Source: Acaudatibacter sp035532115
GTDB lineage: Bacteria > Pseudomonadota > Alphaproteobacteria > Caulobacterales > Caulobacteraceae
Reading direction: 5' to 3'
Assembly: GCA_035532115.1 (NCBI GenBank)
Contig: DATKRO010000058.1
Coordinates: forward strand, 1 to 64,000
Length of the DNA: 64,000 bases
The translations under genes were made by a program, and so were the position numbers. Each line of letters begins with the position of its first letter. Position 1 is the first letter of the stretch. The notes beneath the pieces were generated by a model. That model searched no databases, was not told the DNA's origin, and saw only the letters and a list, made by a program, of their open reading frames with translations. Positions 42,897-51,252 of the stretch are shown here, in pieces.

Positions 42897-43399
42897 GCCG
42901 GCGGCGCCCCGCCCGCCGGGCGGCGCAGCCGCACCAGGTTGGAGCGCTCGAAGTCGATCACCCGCTCGTCCTTCTGGTTGAAGCCCTCGGTGAGCCAGGT
43001 GACGACGCCGTTGGCAAGATTGCTGGCCGAGAGGCGCGCCGCCCGGGTGGTGGAGCGGGCGGTGAGGGTGTCGCCGGGATAGACGGGCCGGCGCCAGGTC
43101 AGGGCGCCGACGCCGACGAAGGGGCCGCCGATCTCGCTGTTGTCCTCCACCGAAAGGCCGAGCACGACGTTGAACACCAGCAGCGGATTGACCACGATGT
43201 CGGGATGGCCGTGCGCCTCGGCGTAGACGCGGTTGCAATAGAGCGGATTGAACGACAGCGTCAGGGTGGTGAAGAGCAGGGTGTCGGAGAGCGCGATGGT
43301 GCGGCCCCAGTGGTGCTGGCGCACCTCCCCGACCTCGAAATCCTCGTAGAGCCGGCCCTTGGGCCGGAGCCGGGCGCGCTCGCGGAAATCCTCCGCCAT
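42893..43399 (-). CDS. MaoC-like hydratase, N-terminal hotdog of a split enzyme
   Basis: A 168-residue hotdog-fold protein. The segments LYEDFEVGEVRQHHWGRTI, LSFNPLYCNRVYAEAHGHPDIVVNPLLVFNVVLGLSV (shown broken by a gap in relatives) and RRPVYPGDTL resemble the N-terminal half of double-hotdog mesaconyl-CoA-type hydratases. First gene of the five-gene catabolic operon; all following junctions but the last overlap by four bases. Confidence 0.86.
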   Translation of the reverse strand: MAEDFRERARLRPKGRLYEDFEVGEVRQHHWGRTIALSDTLLFTTLTLSFNPLYCNRVYAEAHGHPDIVVNPLLVFNVVLGLSVEDNSEIGGPFVGVGALTWRRPVYPGDTLTARSTTRAARLSASNLANGVVTWLTEGFNQKDERVIDFERSNLVRLRRPAGGAPPA

Positions 43400-43803
43400 G
43401 GTTCCCTCGCCGCTTTGCGCAAAAGCTCAATCACAGCGCCGCGGCCAGGGCAATCCGTGCGGGGTCGATCGCAGGATTCGTGCGTCGCGAGCGGAGTGGC
43501 TGGGCCTGCGGCGTCCGATCAACCACGGAGGACGCCGAGGATGGAGGATGCCGAGATCGCCGAGGTCAAAGGCCGTTCGCCAGCCGCACGATGGCCTGCT
43601 TCAACGTATTAAGATGGTAGCGGATTTCATTGATGACCAAGCCGACTAGGCAACGTCCCGGGTGATATTGAGTGCACTGTCACCGTTACCCAAACGAGCC
43701 ATGCCGCACCGTGGGCCCGCAGGCCGCACGCGTCAATAGTGTGCACTGTCACCGTAAATCTGTCACCGTAAATCAGGGGGCGTCAGCCGAATTTTTGCGG
43801 GGC
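43400..43803. other. 404-base gap without a supported gene
   Basis: The stretch between the catabolic operon and the lipoprotein gene contains the repeat at 43671-43774. Upstream of it is a short plus-strand open stretch ending KMVADFIDDQAD at 43649, which looks like the tail of a lost gene. The composition is less GC-rich than the genes around it. It is the border of the islet at 43.4-44.7 kb. Confidence 0.5.
43671..43774. repeat. Repeat with GTGCACTGTCACC ends (copy 2)
   Basis: AGTGCACTGTCACCGTT starts at 43671, the CCAAACGAGCCATGCCG block shared with 9379 begins at 43690, and GTGCACTGTCACCGTAAAT follows at 43741, with a further TGTCACCGTAAAT at 43761. The GTGCACTGTCACC motif therefore flanks the block as a direct repeat. 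It looks like the scar or solo end of a mobile element. Confidence 0.65.
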
Positions 43804-44286
43804 TCATTGGACCACCTCGCCGCGCGGGCTGACGAGACGGCCGCCCTGGAAACGGTAGCCGTAATGCTGGATCAGCCCCATGGCCGCCTGGCCGTATTCG
43901 GAATTGGGGTTGAAGCCCGGAGGGGCGCCGGGCGGAAGGCGTGCCTGCGCCGCGGCGCCGGAAGCGGTTGCGGCGTTCTGAGCGAGAGGGCGCAGTGGCA
44001 CATAGCAGGTAGCCCCATCGTTCCGCGAAAGCGTGCCCAGTTCGTTGCAGCGCTCTCGGGTCCAATCCCACTCGTAGCCTGCCGCCGTGATGCACTCGTC
44101 GGCGTACTCTCCAACGAGCTTCTGGCGCTCGTCTTGCGCGGCCGTCGCGTACACTCGATCCGCTTCAAGATCGCAGCGAGCAATCACCTGGCGAACGTCC
44201 GGACGCGCGCGGGGCGAGGGACCGCACGAACAGAGTGCAAGCGTCATCAGGAGAGAGACCGCGAGGAAGCCGCGAGTCCCGCCCAC
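43804..44286 (-). CDS. Hypothetical lipoprotein
   Basis: A 160-residue predicted lipoprotein: a short basic N-terminus, a hydrophobic stretch FLAVSLLMTLALCSC containing a lipobox-like cysteine, then a mature part with several cysteines (C38, C65, C80 region) and a Pro/Gly-rich tail. I do not recognise the family. The start is a GTG at 44286 overlapping the stop of the Rap1a-like gene by one base. Base composition is lower in GC than neighbours, suggesting acquisition with that gene. Confidence 0.65.
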   Translation of the reverse strand: MGGTRGFLAVSLLMTLALCSCGPSPRARPDVRQVIARCDLEADRVYATAAQDERQKLVGEYADECITAAGYEWDWTRERCNELGTLSRNDGATCYVPLRPLAQNAATASGAAAQARLPPGAPPGFNPNSEYGQAAMGLIQHYGYRFQGGRLVSPRGEVVQ

Positions 44287-44687
44287 TAGCGGGAAGTCGG
44301 CTCATCGCACGGGAAGGCCCCCCGCAAGGCATCTTCGATCAGTGCGGATTCCGCATCGTTCCGCAGCTCCGGGTGCGTGAAGAGGAACCGCCGCACGACG
44401 TCGACGACCTGGAAGTTCGTCACGCCGTCCGGAATGCAGAATCTCGCCTGGGTAACGCCGCTCCCATTAAAACCTGCCGCCCAAAGCATCCCGTCCACGA
44501 CCCCTTCAATGTCCGCAACGCATAAGTCGCGAGGAGGTCCGTCCGTGGTGCTCCCACAGTAATCCCAAAGCTGATTCCCGACGGTATAGGTTCCCGCACG
44601 ATTTCGGGGGAAAGACCACGCCCGGGCCGGCAGGACACCTAGCCCGAACACCGTCGCTACGAGAATAACGCCCAGTCTGCCCGACAT
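44286..44687 (-). CDS. Rap1a/Tai family immunity-like protein
   Basis: A 133-residue secreted protein. It has a signal peptide ending LPARA, then the Rap1a/Tai pattern of paired cysteines with NQLWDYCGS, LCVADIEGVVDGMLW and FCIPDGVTNFQVVDVVRRFLFTHPE. Founding members protect against type VI secretion amidase effectors. No T6SS or matching effector lies in the window, so an immunity role is only a family-based guess; many members occur alone. Confidence 0.8.
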   Translation of the reverse strand: MSGRLGVILVATVFGLGVLPARAWSFPRNRAGTYTVGNQLWDYCGSTTDGPPRDLCVADIEGVVDGMLWAAGFNGSGVTQARFCIPDGVTNFQVVDVVRRFLFTHPELRNDAESALIEDALRGAFPCDEPTSR

Positions 44688-44945
44688 TCCTGCCCCTCCC
44701 CGCCTGTGATAGTAAGAGGGGGACGGCGATCAGCACTCGTCAAGCAACGCTCGGCTCGCCCGGATCAGCGCCGCGAACTCTCGGCGCGAAGCCAAAGCCG
44801 ACTTGATTTACGGCGCGCAGCCGAGGACCGTCTCGCCGATCGCGTTCTCATCCATTCTGCGCCCTCTGCGGTGGAGTCTTGTCAGCCCTTCCGCTCCGCC
44901 GGCGCCCGACGAGAGGGACGATCTACGGGCGCGGCGCGCACAGCC

Positions 44946-46976
44946 TCACGCGGTCGCCCTGGCCTTGTGGGCGATGTCTTCGGCGAGGCGGCCGGCGACT
45001 TCGGTCATGTGGTCGAAGCGGGACTCGAAGGCGCCCAGGCCTTGCGAGAGCGAGCGCAGTTCGCCGATCAGGTCGTAGCGCTCGGCCTGGGGCAGATAGG
45101 CTTCGACGCTGTCCCAGCCGGCCCAGCCGTCGCGCGGTCCGAAGCCCAGCACCTGGCCGCGCCGCGAGGAGACCAGCGAGGTGACCGACGAGGTGCAAGC
45201 GCTGGGCGCGTGGATGACGAGGCGCTCGATCGGCTCCAGCAGGGTGCTGCCGCAGCGGCGCAGGCCCTCGTCCATGGCCAGGCGCCCGGCCTGGCGGAAG
45301 GCCATCTCCGACGAATCGACGCTGTGGTACTGGCCGTCGACCAGCTCCACCGCGACATCGACCACCGGAAAGCCGAGCGGGCCCTTGGCGAGGCCGTCGC
45401 ACACGCCCGCCTCCACCGCCGGGATCCACTGCCTGGGCACCACACCGCCGACGATCTTCTGGTTGAAGCTGAAGCCTGCGCCGCGCGGCTGGGGGCGGAT
45501 TTCCACGGTGATGTCGCCGAACTGGCCATGGCCGCCGGTCTGCTTCTTGTGGCGGGCGTGCTGGGTGACATGGCCGGTGATGGTCTCCCGATAGGGGGTG
45601 GCCGGCGCGCCCGTCCCCACCTCGACCCCGAAGCGGCGCTTCAGCCGATCCAGCGCCAGCCGCAGGTGCGCCTCGCTCTGGCCGCTGATCAGGGTCTGAT
45701 GCGACTCCGAATCCTGAGCGATGCCGAGGGCCATGTCCTCGTCGACCAGCTTGGCGAGCGCGCTCGCCAGGCGCACGTCGTCGCCGCGGGCCTTGGCGTG
45801 GATGGCGAGGCTGAACACCGGCGCCGGCGGCTCGAGTTCCAGCGCCAGCGCCTGCGGCCGGCCGGTGGCGGAAAGGAACTGGCCGGCCCTGGCGTGTTCC
45901 AGCTTGCCGATGGCGACGACCTCGCCGGGCTGCGCCTCGGCGAGCTTCTTCAGCTGCGCGCCCTGGACCGCGAAGAGCCCGCCGGCGCGGCACTTCTCGC
46001 CGTCGGGCGGCACGAGCTCGCCGCCATCGGCGAGGCGCGCGCCCAGCACCCGCGCATAGGCGAGCTTGCCGGCCTGGCCGGCATAGGCGGTCTTCATCAC
46101 ATAGGCGCCCGGACCCTCGGCCCCGAACCGCTGGGCGGCGGACTGGGGCGAGGCCGCATCGTGGCGGATCATCTTCATCAGCTGTGGCACGCCGAAGCCC
46201 TTGAGGGCGGCGCCGAAGAACACCGGGGTGATCAGGCCCTCGTTCATCTCGCGCACCAGGTCGGCGAAGATCACCTCGCTGCCCGGCGCCTCGTCGGAGA
46301 CCAGCTTCTCCAGCAGCTCGTCGTCGAAGTCTGCCAGCTGCTCCATCATGTGGAAGCGCGCGTCGGTCTCCTCGGCGACGACCTCCTCGGAAGGCTGGAT
46401 GCGCTTCTGCTCGCCGCCGTCCACGTAGGCGAACGCCCGCTCCAGCGCCAGGTCGACGAAGCCGGTGACGTGCTCGTCGGTCCAGATCGGCAGTTGCCGG
46501 GCCACGAGCGGCGAGGCGCAGACCGCGCCGAAGGCGGCGATGAGGTCCTTCAGCGCGGCGTGGGCCTGGTCGATCTTGTTGATGAAGAGGATGTGCGGCA
46601 GCCCGAGCCGCTCCAGTTCCTTGAAGGTCGGCTGCAGCAGCACCGCCTTGGCCGGATCCGGATCGGCGACCACGATGGCGAGATCGGCCGCCGGCAGGGC
46701 GAAGCGGCCATCGGCGGCGAAGTCCACCGCCCCCGGACAGTCGATCACCGAATAGCGGTCGCCCAGGTAGTCGAAGCCTGCGAGGTTCAGCTCCACCGAA
46801 TGGCCCCGGGCCCTGGCCTCCGGACTGGAATCGCCCACCATCTCGCCCGGGCCGCGGCTGCGCTTTTCGACGGCGCCGGCGGCCAGGAGCATGGCCTCCA
46901 TCAAGGTGGTCTTGCCGCCGGCCGTCGGGCCCACCAGGGCGACGGCGCGGACGAAACCTGGGGTGTGGGCGCTCAT
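44946..46976 (-). CDS. Divergent elongation factor G-like GTPase
   Basis: A 676-residue EF-G paralogue with five EF-G domains recognisable by order. G1 is GPTAGGKTTL (residues 16-25) rather than the AHIDAGKTT of canonical EF-G. G3 is DCPGAVDF with Ala84 where the catalytic His sits. G4 is NKID (134-137). A later KKQTGGHGQFGD and the domain IV/V region are EF-G-like. Such FusA2-type proteins exist in several phyla, and their function is not settled. Loss of the His suggests slow or absent GTP hydrolysis on the ribosome. The canonical fusA is presumably elsewhere. Confidence 0.88.
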   Translation of the reverse strand: MSAHTPGFVRAVALVGPTAGGKTTLMEAMLLAAGAVEKRSRGPGEMVGDSSPEARARGHSVELNLAGFDYLGDRYSVIDCPGAVDFAADGRFALPAADLAIVVADPDPAKAVLLQPTFKELERLGLPHILFINKIDQAHAALKDLIAAFGAVCASPLVARQLPIWTDEHVTGFVDLALERAFAYVDGGEQKRIQPSEEVVAEETDARFHMMEQLADFDDELLEKLVSDEAPGSEVIFADLVREMNEGLITPVFFGAALKGFGVPQLMKMIRHDAASPQSAAQRFGAEGPGAYVMKTAYAGQAGKLAYARVLGARLADGGELVPPDGEKCRAGGLFAVQGAQLKKLAEAQPGEVVAIGKLEHARAGQFLSATGRPQALALELEPPAPVFSLAIHAKARGDDVRLASALAKLVDEDMALGIAQDSESHQTLISGQSEAHLRLALDRLKRRFGVEVGTGAPATPYRETITGHVTQHARHKKQTGGHGQFGDITVEIRPQPRGAGFSFNQKIVGGVVPRQWIPAVEAGVCDGLAKGPLGFPVVDVAVELVDGQYHSVDSSEMAFRQAGRLAMDEGLRRCGSTLLEPIERLVIHAPSACTSSVTSLVSSRRGQVLGFGPRDGWAGWDSVEAYLPQAERYDLIGELRSLSQGLGAFESRFDHMTEVAGRLAEDIAHKARATA

Positions 46977-47118
46977 GGGCTAGGCTCCCGTTCCTTGTCC
47001 AACGCGGCCAGGCCGCTCGGGGTCGGCGCGGCGGGCGCGCCCTCCTCGCCCCAGGATGCTACCTGGATCGAGCCCCGCGCAAGGGGTGCAAGCGCGCGCG
47101 GCGGCAGACGGCCGCGCG

Positions 47119-47928
47119 CTAGCGCCCGGTGAACGCCGGGGCGCGCTTTTCCAGGAAGCTGGCGACGCCTTCGCGGTGGTCCTCGGTGGCGAAGAGGCGG
47201 TGGATGGTCTCGATGGCCCAGGCGCCCAGCTGGCGCGGATCGCCGTGAGTGGCGCGGCGCAGGCCCTCCTTCATGTAGCGCAGCGCCAGCGGCGGGTTGG
47301 CGGCGATGCGCCCGGCCAGCGCCTGGGCGGCGGACATCAGCGCCTCGTGGGCCACGACCTCGCTGACGAGGCCGATGCGAAGAGCCTCCGCCGCATCGAC
47401 GGGATCGCCGGTGAAGAGCAGCTCGGCGGCCTTGGCCGGGCCGACCACGGCGGGCAGCTTCCAGAAGCCGCCGACGTCGCAGACGAGGCCGCGCTTGATG
47501 AAGAGTTCGGCGAAGCGGGCTTTTTCCGAGGCGATGCGGATGTCGGCGTAGAGCGCCAGCTCCATGCCCCAGCCCACCGCCGCCCCGTTCACCGCGGCGA
47601 TCACCGGCTTGCCGCAATCGATCGCCGCCATCGCCGCCGGAGTGGGCTCGAAGCGCACCCGCGGCGGCGCGCTCTGGCGCTCGCCCTGTTCGCCGACCAT
47701 GAGTTCGCGCACGTCGTCGCCCGAACAGAACGCCGGATCGGCGCCGGTGACCACCACGCAGCGCACCAGCGGATCGGCGTCGGCCTGGCGGAAGCCTGCC
47801 TCCAGCTCGGCGTAGGCGCGCCGGTTCAGCGCGTTGCGCCGCTCGGGCCGGTCGAGGGTGATGCGGCAGACGTGGTCGTTGACCTCGTAGCGCACGCAGG
47901 TGAAATCCTCGGGCGCGATGGCGGGCAT
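47119..47928 (-). CDS. Enoyl-CoA hydratase/isomerase family protein
   Basis: A 269-residue crotonase-fold protein. RITLDRPERRNALNRRAY, GADPAFCSGDDVREL (oxyanion hole region) and AAVNGAAVGWGMELALYADIRIAS are conserved. The catalytic Glu positions of true hydratases are only partly kept (E in FIKRGLVCDVGG is replaced by Asp-like sequence), so an isomerase or other crotonase reaction is possible. It is 142 bases downstream of the EF-G-like gene on the same strand and divergent from the kinase-like gene. Confidence 0.87.
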   Translation of the reverse strand: MPAIAPEDFTCVRYEVNDHVCRITLDRPERRNALNRRAYAELEAGFRQADADPLVRCVVVTGADPAFCSGDDVRELMVGEQGERQSAPPRVRFEPTPAAMAAIDCGKPVIAAVNGAAVGWGMELALYADIRIASEKARFAELFIKRGLVCDVGGFWKLPAVVGPAKAAELLFTGDPVDAAEALRIGLVSEVVAHEALMSAAQALAGRIAANPPLALRYMKEGLRRATHGDPRQLGAWAIETIHRLFATEDHREGVASFLEKRAPAFTGR

Positions 47929-48033
47929 GGGCGGGCTCCCTCGTGGCTGGCCTGCCGCTTCGTCAGCCTGCTAGGCGGGTTCGGCGGTCCGGCCGTTGGA
48001 GGCATCTGCCGGCCGATGCCTGAAGGGAAAGCA

Positions 48034-49086
48034 ATGGCGCATGTCGATCCGGCGGCCGTCCAGGTGGGCGAGCCCAGATCCATTCACCGCTTCGACGAGG
48101 CGAAGCTCGCGGGATGGCTCGCGTCGCACGTCGAGGGCCTGCGCGGACCGGTGCGCGTGCAGCAGTTCCAGCGCGGCGCGTCGAACCCGACCTTCCTGAT
48201 CACCGCCGCCGACGCGCGCTACGTGCTGCGCAAGAAGCCGCCCGGCCAGCTTCTGGCCAGCGCCCACCAGGTGGATCGCGAGCACCGGGTGATGCAGGCC
48301 CTGGGCGGCGTCGGCTTCCCCGTGCCGAAGATGCGCGCCTTCTGCGCCGACGAGGCGGTGATCGGCACGCCCTTCTACGTGATGGATTTCCTGGAGGGGC
48401 GCATCTTCCGCGACGCGCACCTGCCGGGCCTTGCCCCAGGCGAGCGGGCGGCGATCTACGACGAGCTGAACGCGGTGATGGCGCGGCTGCACGGCGTCGA
48501 CTACGAGGCCATCGGGCTTGGCGACTATGGCCGGCCGGGCAACTATTTCGCCCGCCAGATCGACCGCTGGACCCGCCAGTACCGCGGCGCGCAGACCGGG
48601 CGCATCGAGGCGATGGAGACGCTCATCGCGGCCCTCCCCGCCCGGGTCCCCGCCGACGCGGCCACCGCCATCGCCCACGGCGACTATCGCCTCGAGAACG
48701 TGATGTTCCACCCGAACGAGCCCCGGATCATCGCCGTGCTCGACTGGGAGCTCTCGACGCTCGGCCATCCCCTCGCCGACCTCGCCTACAACGCCATCCT
48801 CTGGCATTCCCGCTCGGAGAGCTGGGGCACGCTCGACGGCCTGGAGCTGGCCGGCTCGGGCGTTCCCACCGAGGCCGAGTACGTCGCCGCCTATTGCCGC
48901 CGCACCGGACGCGCAGCGATCGACGATTTCGGCTTCTATCTAGGCTTTTCGCTGTTCCGGCTGGCCTCGATCGGCCAGGGCGTCTTCAAGCGCAACCTCG
49001 ACGGCATCGGCAACGCCGAGGCGGCGGGCGACAATTCCGGCACTCAGCTCCTGGCCGAAGAGGCGCTGAGCGCCCTGGAGGACTGA
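48034..49086 (+). CDS. Phosphotransferase family protein (APH/ACAD10-like)
   Basis: A 350-residue protein of the aminoglycoside-phosphotransferase/choline-kinase superfamily, subgroup related to the N-terminal part of ACAD10/11. FQRGASNPTFLI, YVLRKKPPG, the Brenner-type AIAHGDYRLENVMFH (catalytic Asp) and VLDWELSTLGHPLADLA (Mg-binding Asp) are visible. Relatives phosphorylate 4-hydroxyacyl-CoAs or similar. The ATG at 48034 is preferred over 48016 because GAAGGGA lies five bases before it. Confidence 0.88.
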   Translation: MAHVDPAAVQVGEPRSIHRFDEAKLAGWLASHVEGLRGPVRVQQFQRGASNPTFLITAADARYVLRKKPPGQLLASAHQVDREHRVMQALGGVGFPVPKMRAFCADEAVIGTPFYVMDFLEGRIFRDAHLPGLAPGERAAIYDELNAVMARLHGVDYEAIGLGDYGRPGNYFARQIDRWTRQYRGAQTGRIEAMETLIAALPARVPADAATAIAHGDYRLENVMFHPNEPRIIAVLDWELSTLGHPLADLAYNAILWHSRSESWGTLDGLELAGSGVPTEAEYVAAYCRRTGRAAIDDFGFYLGFSLFRLASIGQGVFKRNLDGIGNAEAAGDNSGTQLLAEEALSALED

Positions 49087-49095
49087 GCCCCGCGC

Positions 49096-50925
49096 TCAGC
49101 CGAGCTCGAGTCCCTCCAGGTCGCCGGCGGCGCGCCAGGCCTCCAGCAGGGCGGTGAAGGCGATCGGGCCCTTGCCGTAGGGACCGTTGCGGGCGGCGAG
49201 CGCCGAGGGCTGGCCCTCGTTGTTGTAGTAGCCGGGGGTGCATTCCTCCTGGAAGCGCTGGCGCAGGATCGCCGAGGCGACGATGGTCTCGACCCAGGCC
49301 TCCTCGGCGGCCTGCGAGGCCTCGACGGTGCGGGCCTGGCGGGCGCGGGCCTCGGCGATGATGTAGGCCAGGTGCTTGGACTGCTCGTTGAGCATGTGCG
49401 GGAAGTTGGCTGTGAAGCCCGACTGCGAGTTGGAGACGATGAAGCAGTTGGGAAAGCCGCGCGCGTGCATGCCGTGCAAGGTGGAGACCCCGTCCTTCCA
49501 CTTCTGCGTCAGCGACACCCCGGCGCGGCCGAAGGTCTCGTAGCCGGCGCGGCGCGAATAGCCGGTGCCGACCTCGAACCCGGTGCCGTAGATCAGGCAG
49601 TCGAGCTCGTATTCGCGGCCGTTGGCGACGACGCCGGTCTCGGTGATCGCCTCCACGCCACGGCCCTGGGTGTCGACCAGGGTGACGTTGGGCCGGTTGA
49701 AGGCGTCGAGGTACTCGTCGTGGAAGCACGGGCGCTTGCAGAACTGGTTGTACCACGGCTTCAGCGCCTCGGCGGTCGCTCCATCCCTGACCACGGCATC
49801 GACGCGGGCGCGCACCTGCTCCATCTTCTGGAAGTCCGCCAGCTGCATCGTCGCCGCCAGCTCCTCGGGCGACTTGCCCGAGCCCGCGCCCTTGCGCATC
49901 AGCAGCAGCAGATTGCCGATGATGTCGGTCCAGCCGTCGTTGACCAGGTCCTCCTCGGCGAAGCCGCCGGAAACCAGGGCGTTGAAATTGTCCATCCGGT
50001 GCTGCTGCCATCCGCGGCCGAGGCTGGCGGCCCATTGCGGATCGGTGGGGCGGTTGGCGCGCACGTCGATGGAGGACGGGGTGCGCTGGAAGACGTAGAG
50101 ATGCCTCGCGCCCGCGGCCAGGTGCGGCACGCACTGCACCGCCGTCGCCCCGGTGCCGATGATGCCCACGACCTTGTCCGTCAGGCCGACGAGGCCGCCG
50201 CCGGCGTCGCCGCCGGTGTAGGCGTAATCCCAGCGGCTGGTGTGGAAAGAGTGGCGCTTGAAGCTTTCCACGCCGGGGATGCCCGGGAGCTTGGGCCGGT
50301 GCAGCGGCCCGGCGGCCATCACCACGAAGCGCGCCTGCATGGCGTCGCCGCGGTTGGTGGAGACGGTCCAGCGTCTGGCGGCCTCGTCCCAGGAGAGTTC
50401 GGTGACCTCGGTCTGGAAGCAGGCGTTGCGATAGAGGTCGAAATGCTCGCCGATGGCGCGGCTGTGCCTCAGGATCTCCGGCGCGCGCGAATACTTCTCG
50501 ACCGGCATGTAGCCGATCTCCTCGAGCAGCGGCAGGTAGACATAGCTCTCGATGTCGCAGGCCGCGCCGGGATAGCGGTTCCAGTACCAGGTGCCGCCGA
50601 AGTCGCCGCCCTTCTCGATGATGCGGATGTCCGCGACGCCGGCCTCGCGCAGGCGCGCGCCGGCCAGGAGGCCGCCGAAGCCGCCGCCGATCACCACCAC
50701 CTCGATCTCGTCGGCGAGCGGGGCGCGGGCGAAGCCGGGCGCGACGTAGGGATCGTCGAGGTAGTGCGCGAACCGGCCGGCGATCTCGCGGTACTGCTCG
50801 TTGCCGTCGGCGCGCAGGCGCTTGTCGCGCTCGGCCCGGTACCTTGCCCGCAGCGCCTCGGGATCGAACCCGAGTTCCGCCGGCGCGGCGGGGGCGGCCT
50901 CGAGGAGTCCAGCTTCGTCCGGCAT
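49096..50925 (-). CDS. Flavin-containing monooxygenase, Baeyer-Villiger type
   Basis: A 609-residue two-dinucleotide-fold monooxygenase. The FAD site VIGGGFGGLLAG, the NADPH site GIIGTGATAVQ, GGDFGGTWYWNRYPGAACD and the Baeyer-Villiger fingerprint FKRHSFHTSRWD are present. The fingerprint glycine (FxGxxxHxxxW) is Arg here. The usual N-terminal extension of the long BVMO class is present. The ATG at 50925 is chosen; upstream in-frame sequence belongs to repeat copy E. Such enzymes turn ketones into esters; substrate unknown. Confidence 0.9.
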   Translation of the reverse strand: MPDEAGLLEAAPAAPAELGFDPEALRARYRAERDKRLRADGNEQYREIAGRFAHYLDDPYVAPGFARAPLADEIEVVVIGGGFGGLLAGARLREAGVADIRIIEKGGDFGGTWYWNRYPGAACDIESYVYLPLLEEIGYMPVEKYSRAPEILRHSRAIGEHFDLYRNACFQTEVTELSWDEAARRWTVSTNRGDAMQARFVVMAAGPLHRPKLPGIPGVESFKRHSFHTSRWDYAYTGGDAGGGLVGLTDKVVGIIGTGATAVQCVPHLAAGARHLYVFQRTPSSIDVRANRPTDPQWAASLGRGWQQHRMDNFNALVSGGFAEEDLVNDGWTDIIGNLLLLMRKGAGSGKSPEELAATMQLADFQKMEQVRARVDAVVRDGATAEALKPWYNQFCKRPCFHDEYLDAFNRPNVTLVDTQGRGVEAITETGVVANGREYELDCLIYGTGFEVGTGYSRRAGYETFGRAGVSLTQKWKDGVSTLHGMHARGFPNCFIVSNSQSGFTANFPHMLNEQSKHLAYIIAEARARQARTVEASQAAEEAWVETIVASAILRQRFQEECTPGYYNNEGQPSALAARNGPYGKGPIAFTALLEAWRAAGDLEGLELG

Positions 50926-51080
50926 GCGTCTCTCCGATGACGACGCGGCCGGGGCGGCCGCGTTCGCGAGGTCGGCGATAATTAGAACGCATTCGGATTT
51001 TGACAAGCCGCGATTTACGGCCGCGATGCGGGGTCGCGCCGGGGTTGAACCGACGCGCGCATACGGATCATCGCCCGCAG

Positions 51081-51240
51081 CCCCCTCCGACGCCCGGCGC
51101 TGCCGCGCCGAGCGCCACCTCCCCCGTTGCACGGGTGAGGAGGAAAGGTGTCCTCACTCCTTCCCCGCGAGCGGGGGACCGCCCGCCGCAGGCGGGGGTG
51201 GAAGGGGCGCGCCCCTTCCCCGTTGCACGGGCGAGGCGGC
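51081..51240. repeat. Mosaic intergenic repeat, module 2 only (copy E)
   Basis: Starts CCCCCTCCGACGCCCGGC, as in copies C and D, then CACCTCCCCCGTTGCACGGGTGAGGAGGAAA, and has the GGGTGGAAGGGGCG segment followed by a second GTTGCACGGGCGAGG. Module 1 is absent, so the family is modular. It fills most of the 327-base gap between the monooxygenase and the DUF6544-like gene. The region 50926-51080 holds no gene, and a possible monooxygenase promoter there was not identified. Confidence 0.8.
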
Positions 51241-51252
51241 GATCCGCTATCG

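Noticed and set aside
43359..43649. Short plus-strand frame ending KMVADFIDDQAD
   Set aside because: Its first half is antisense to the MaoC gene and there is no start or ribosome site near the plausible tail; at most a remnant.
44688..44945. Gap between the Rap1a-like gene and the EF-G-like gene as a possible small gene or promoter
   Set aside because: Open stretches there are short, lack ribosome sites and are not in a consistent frame; no promoter pattern is convincing.
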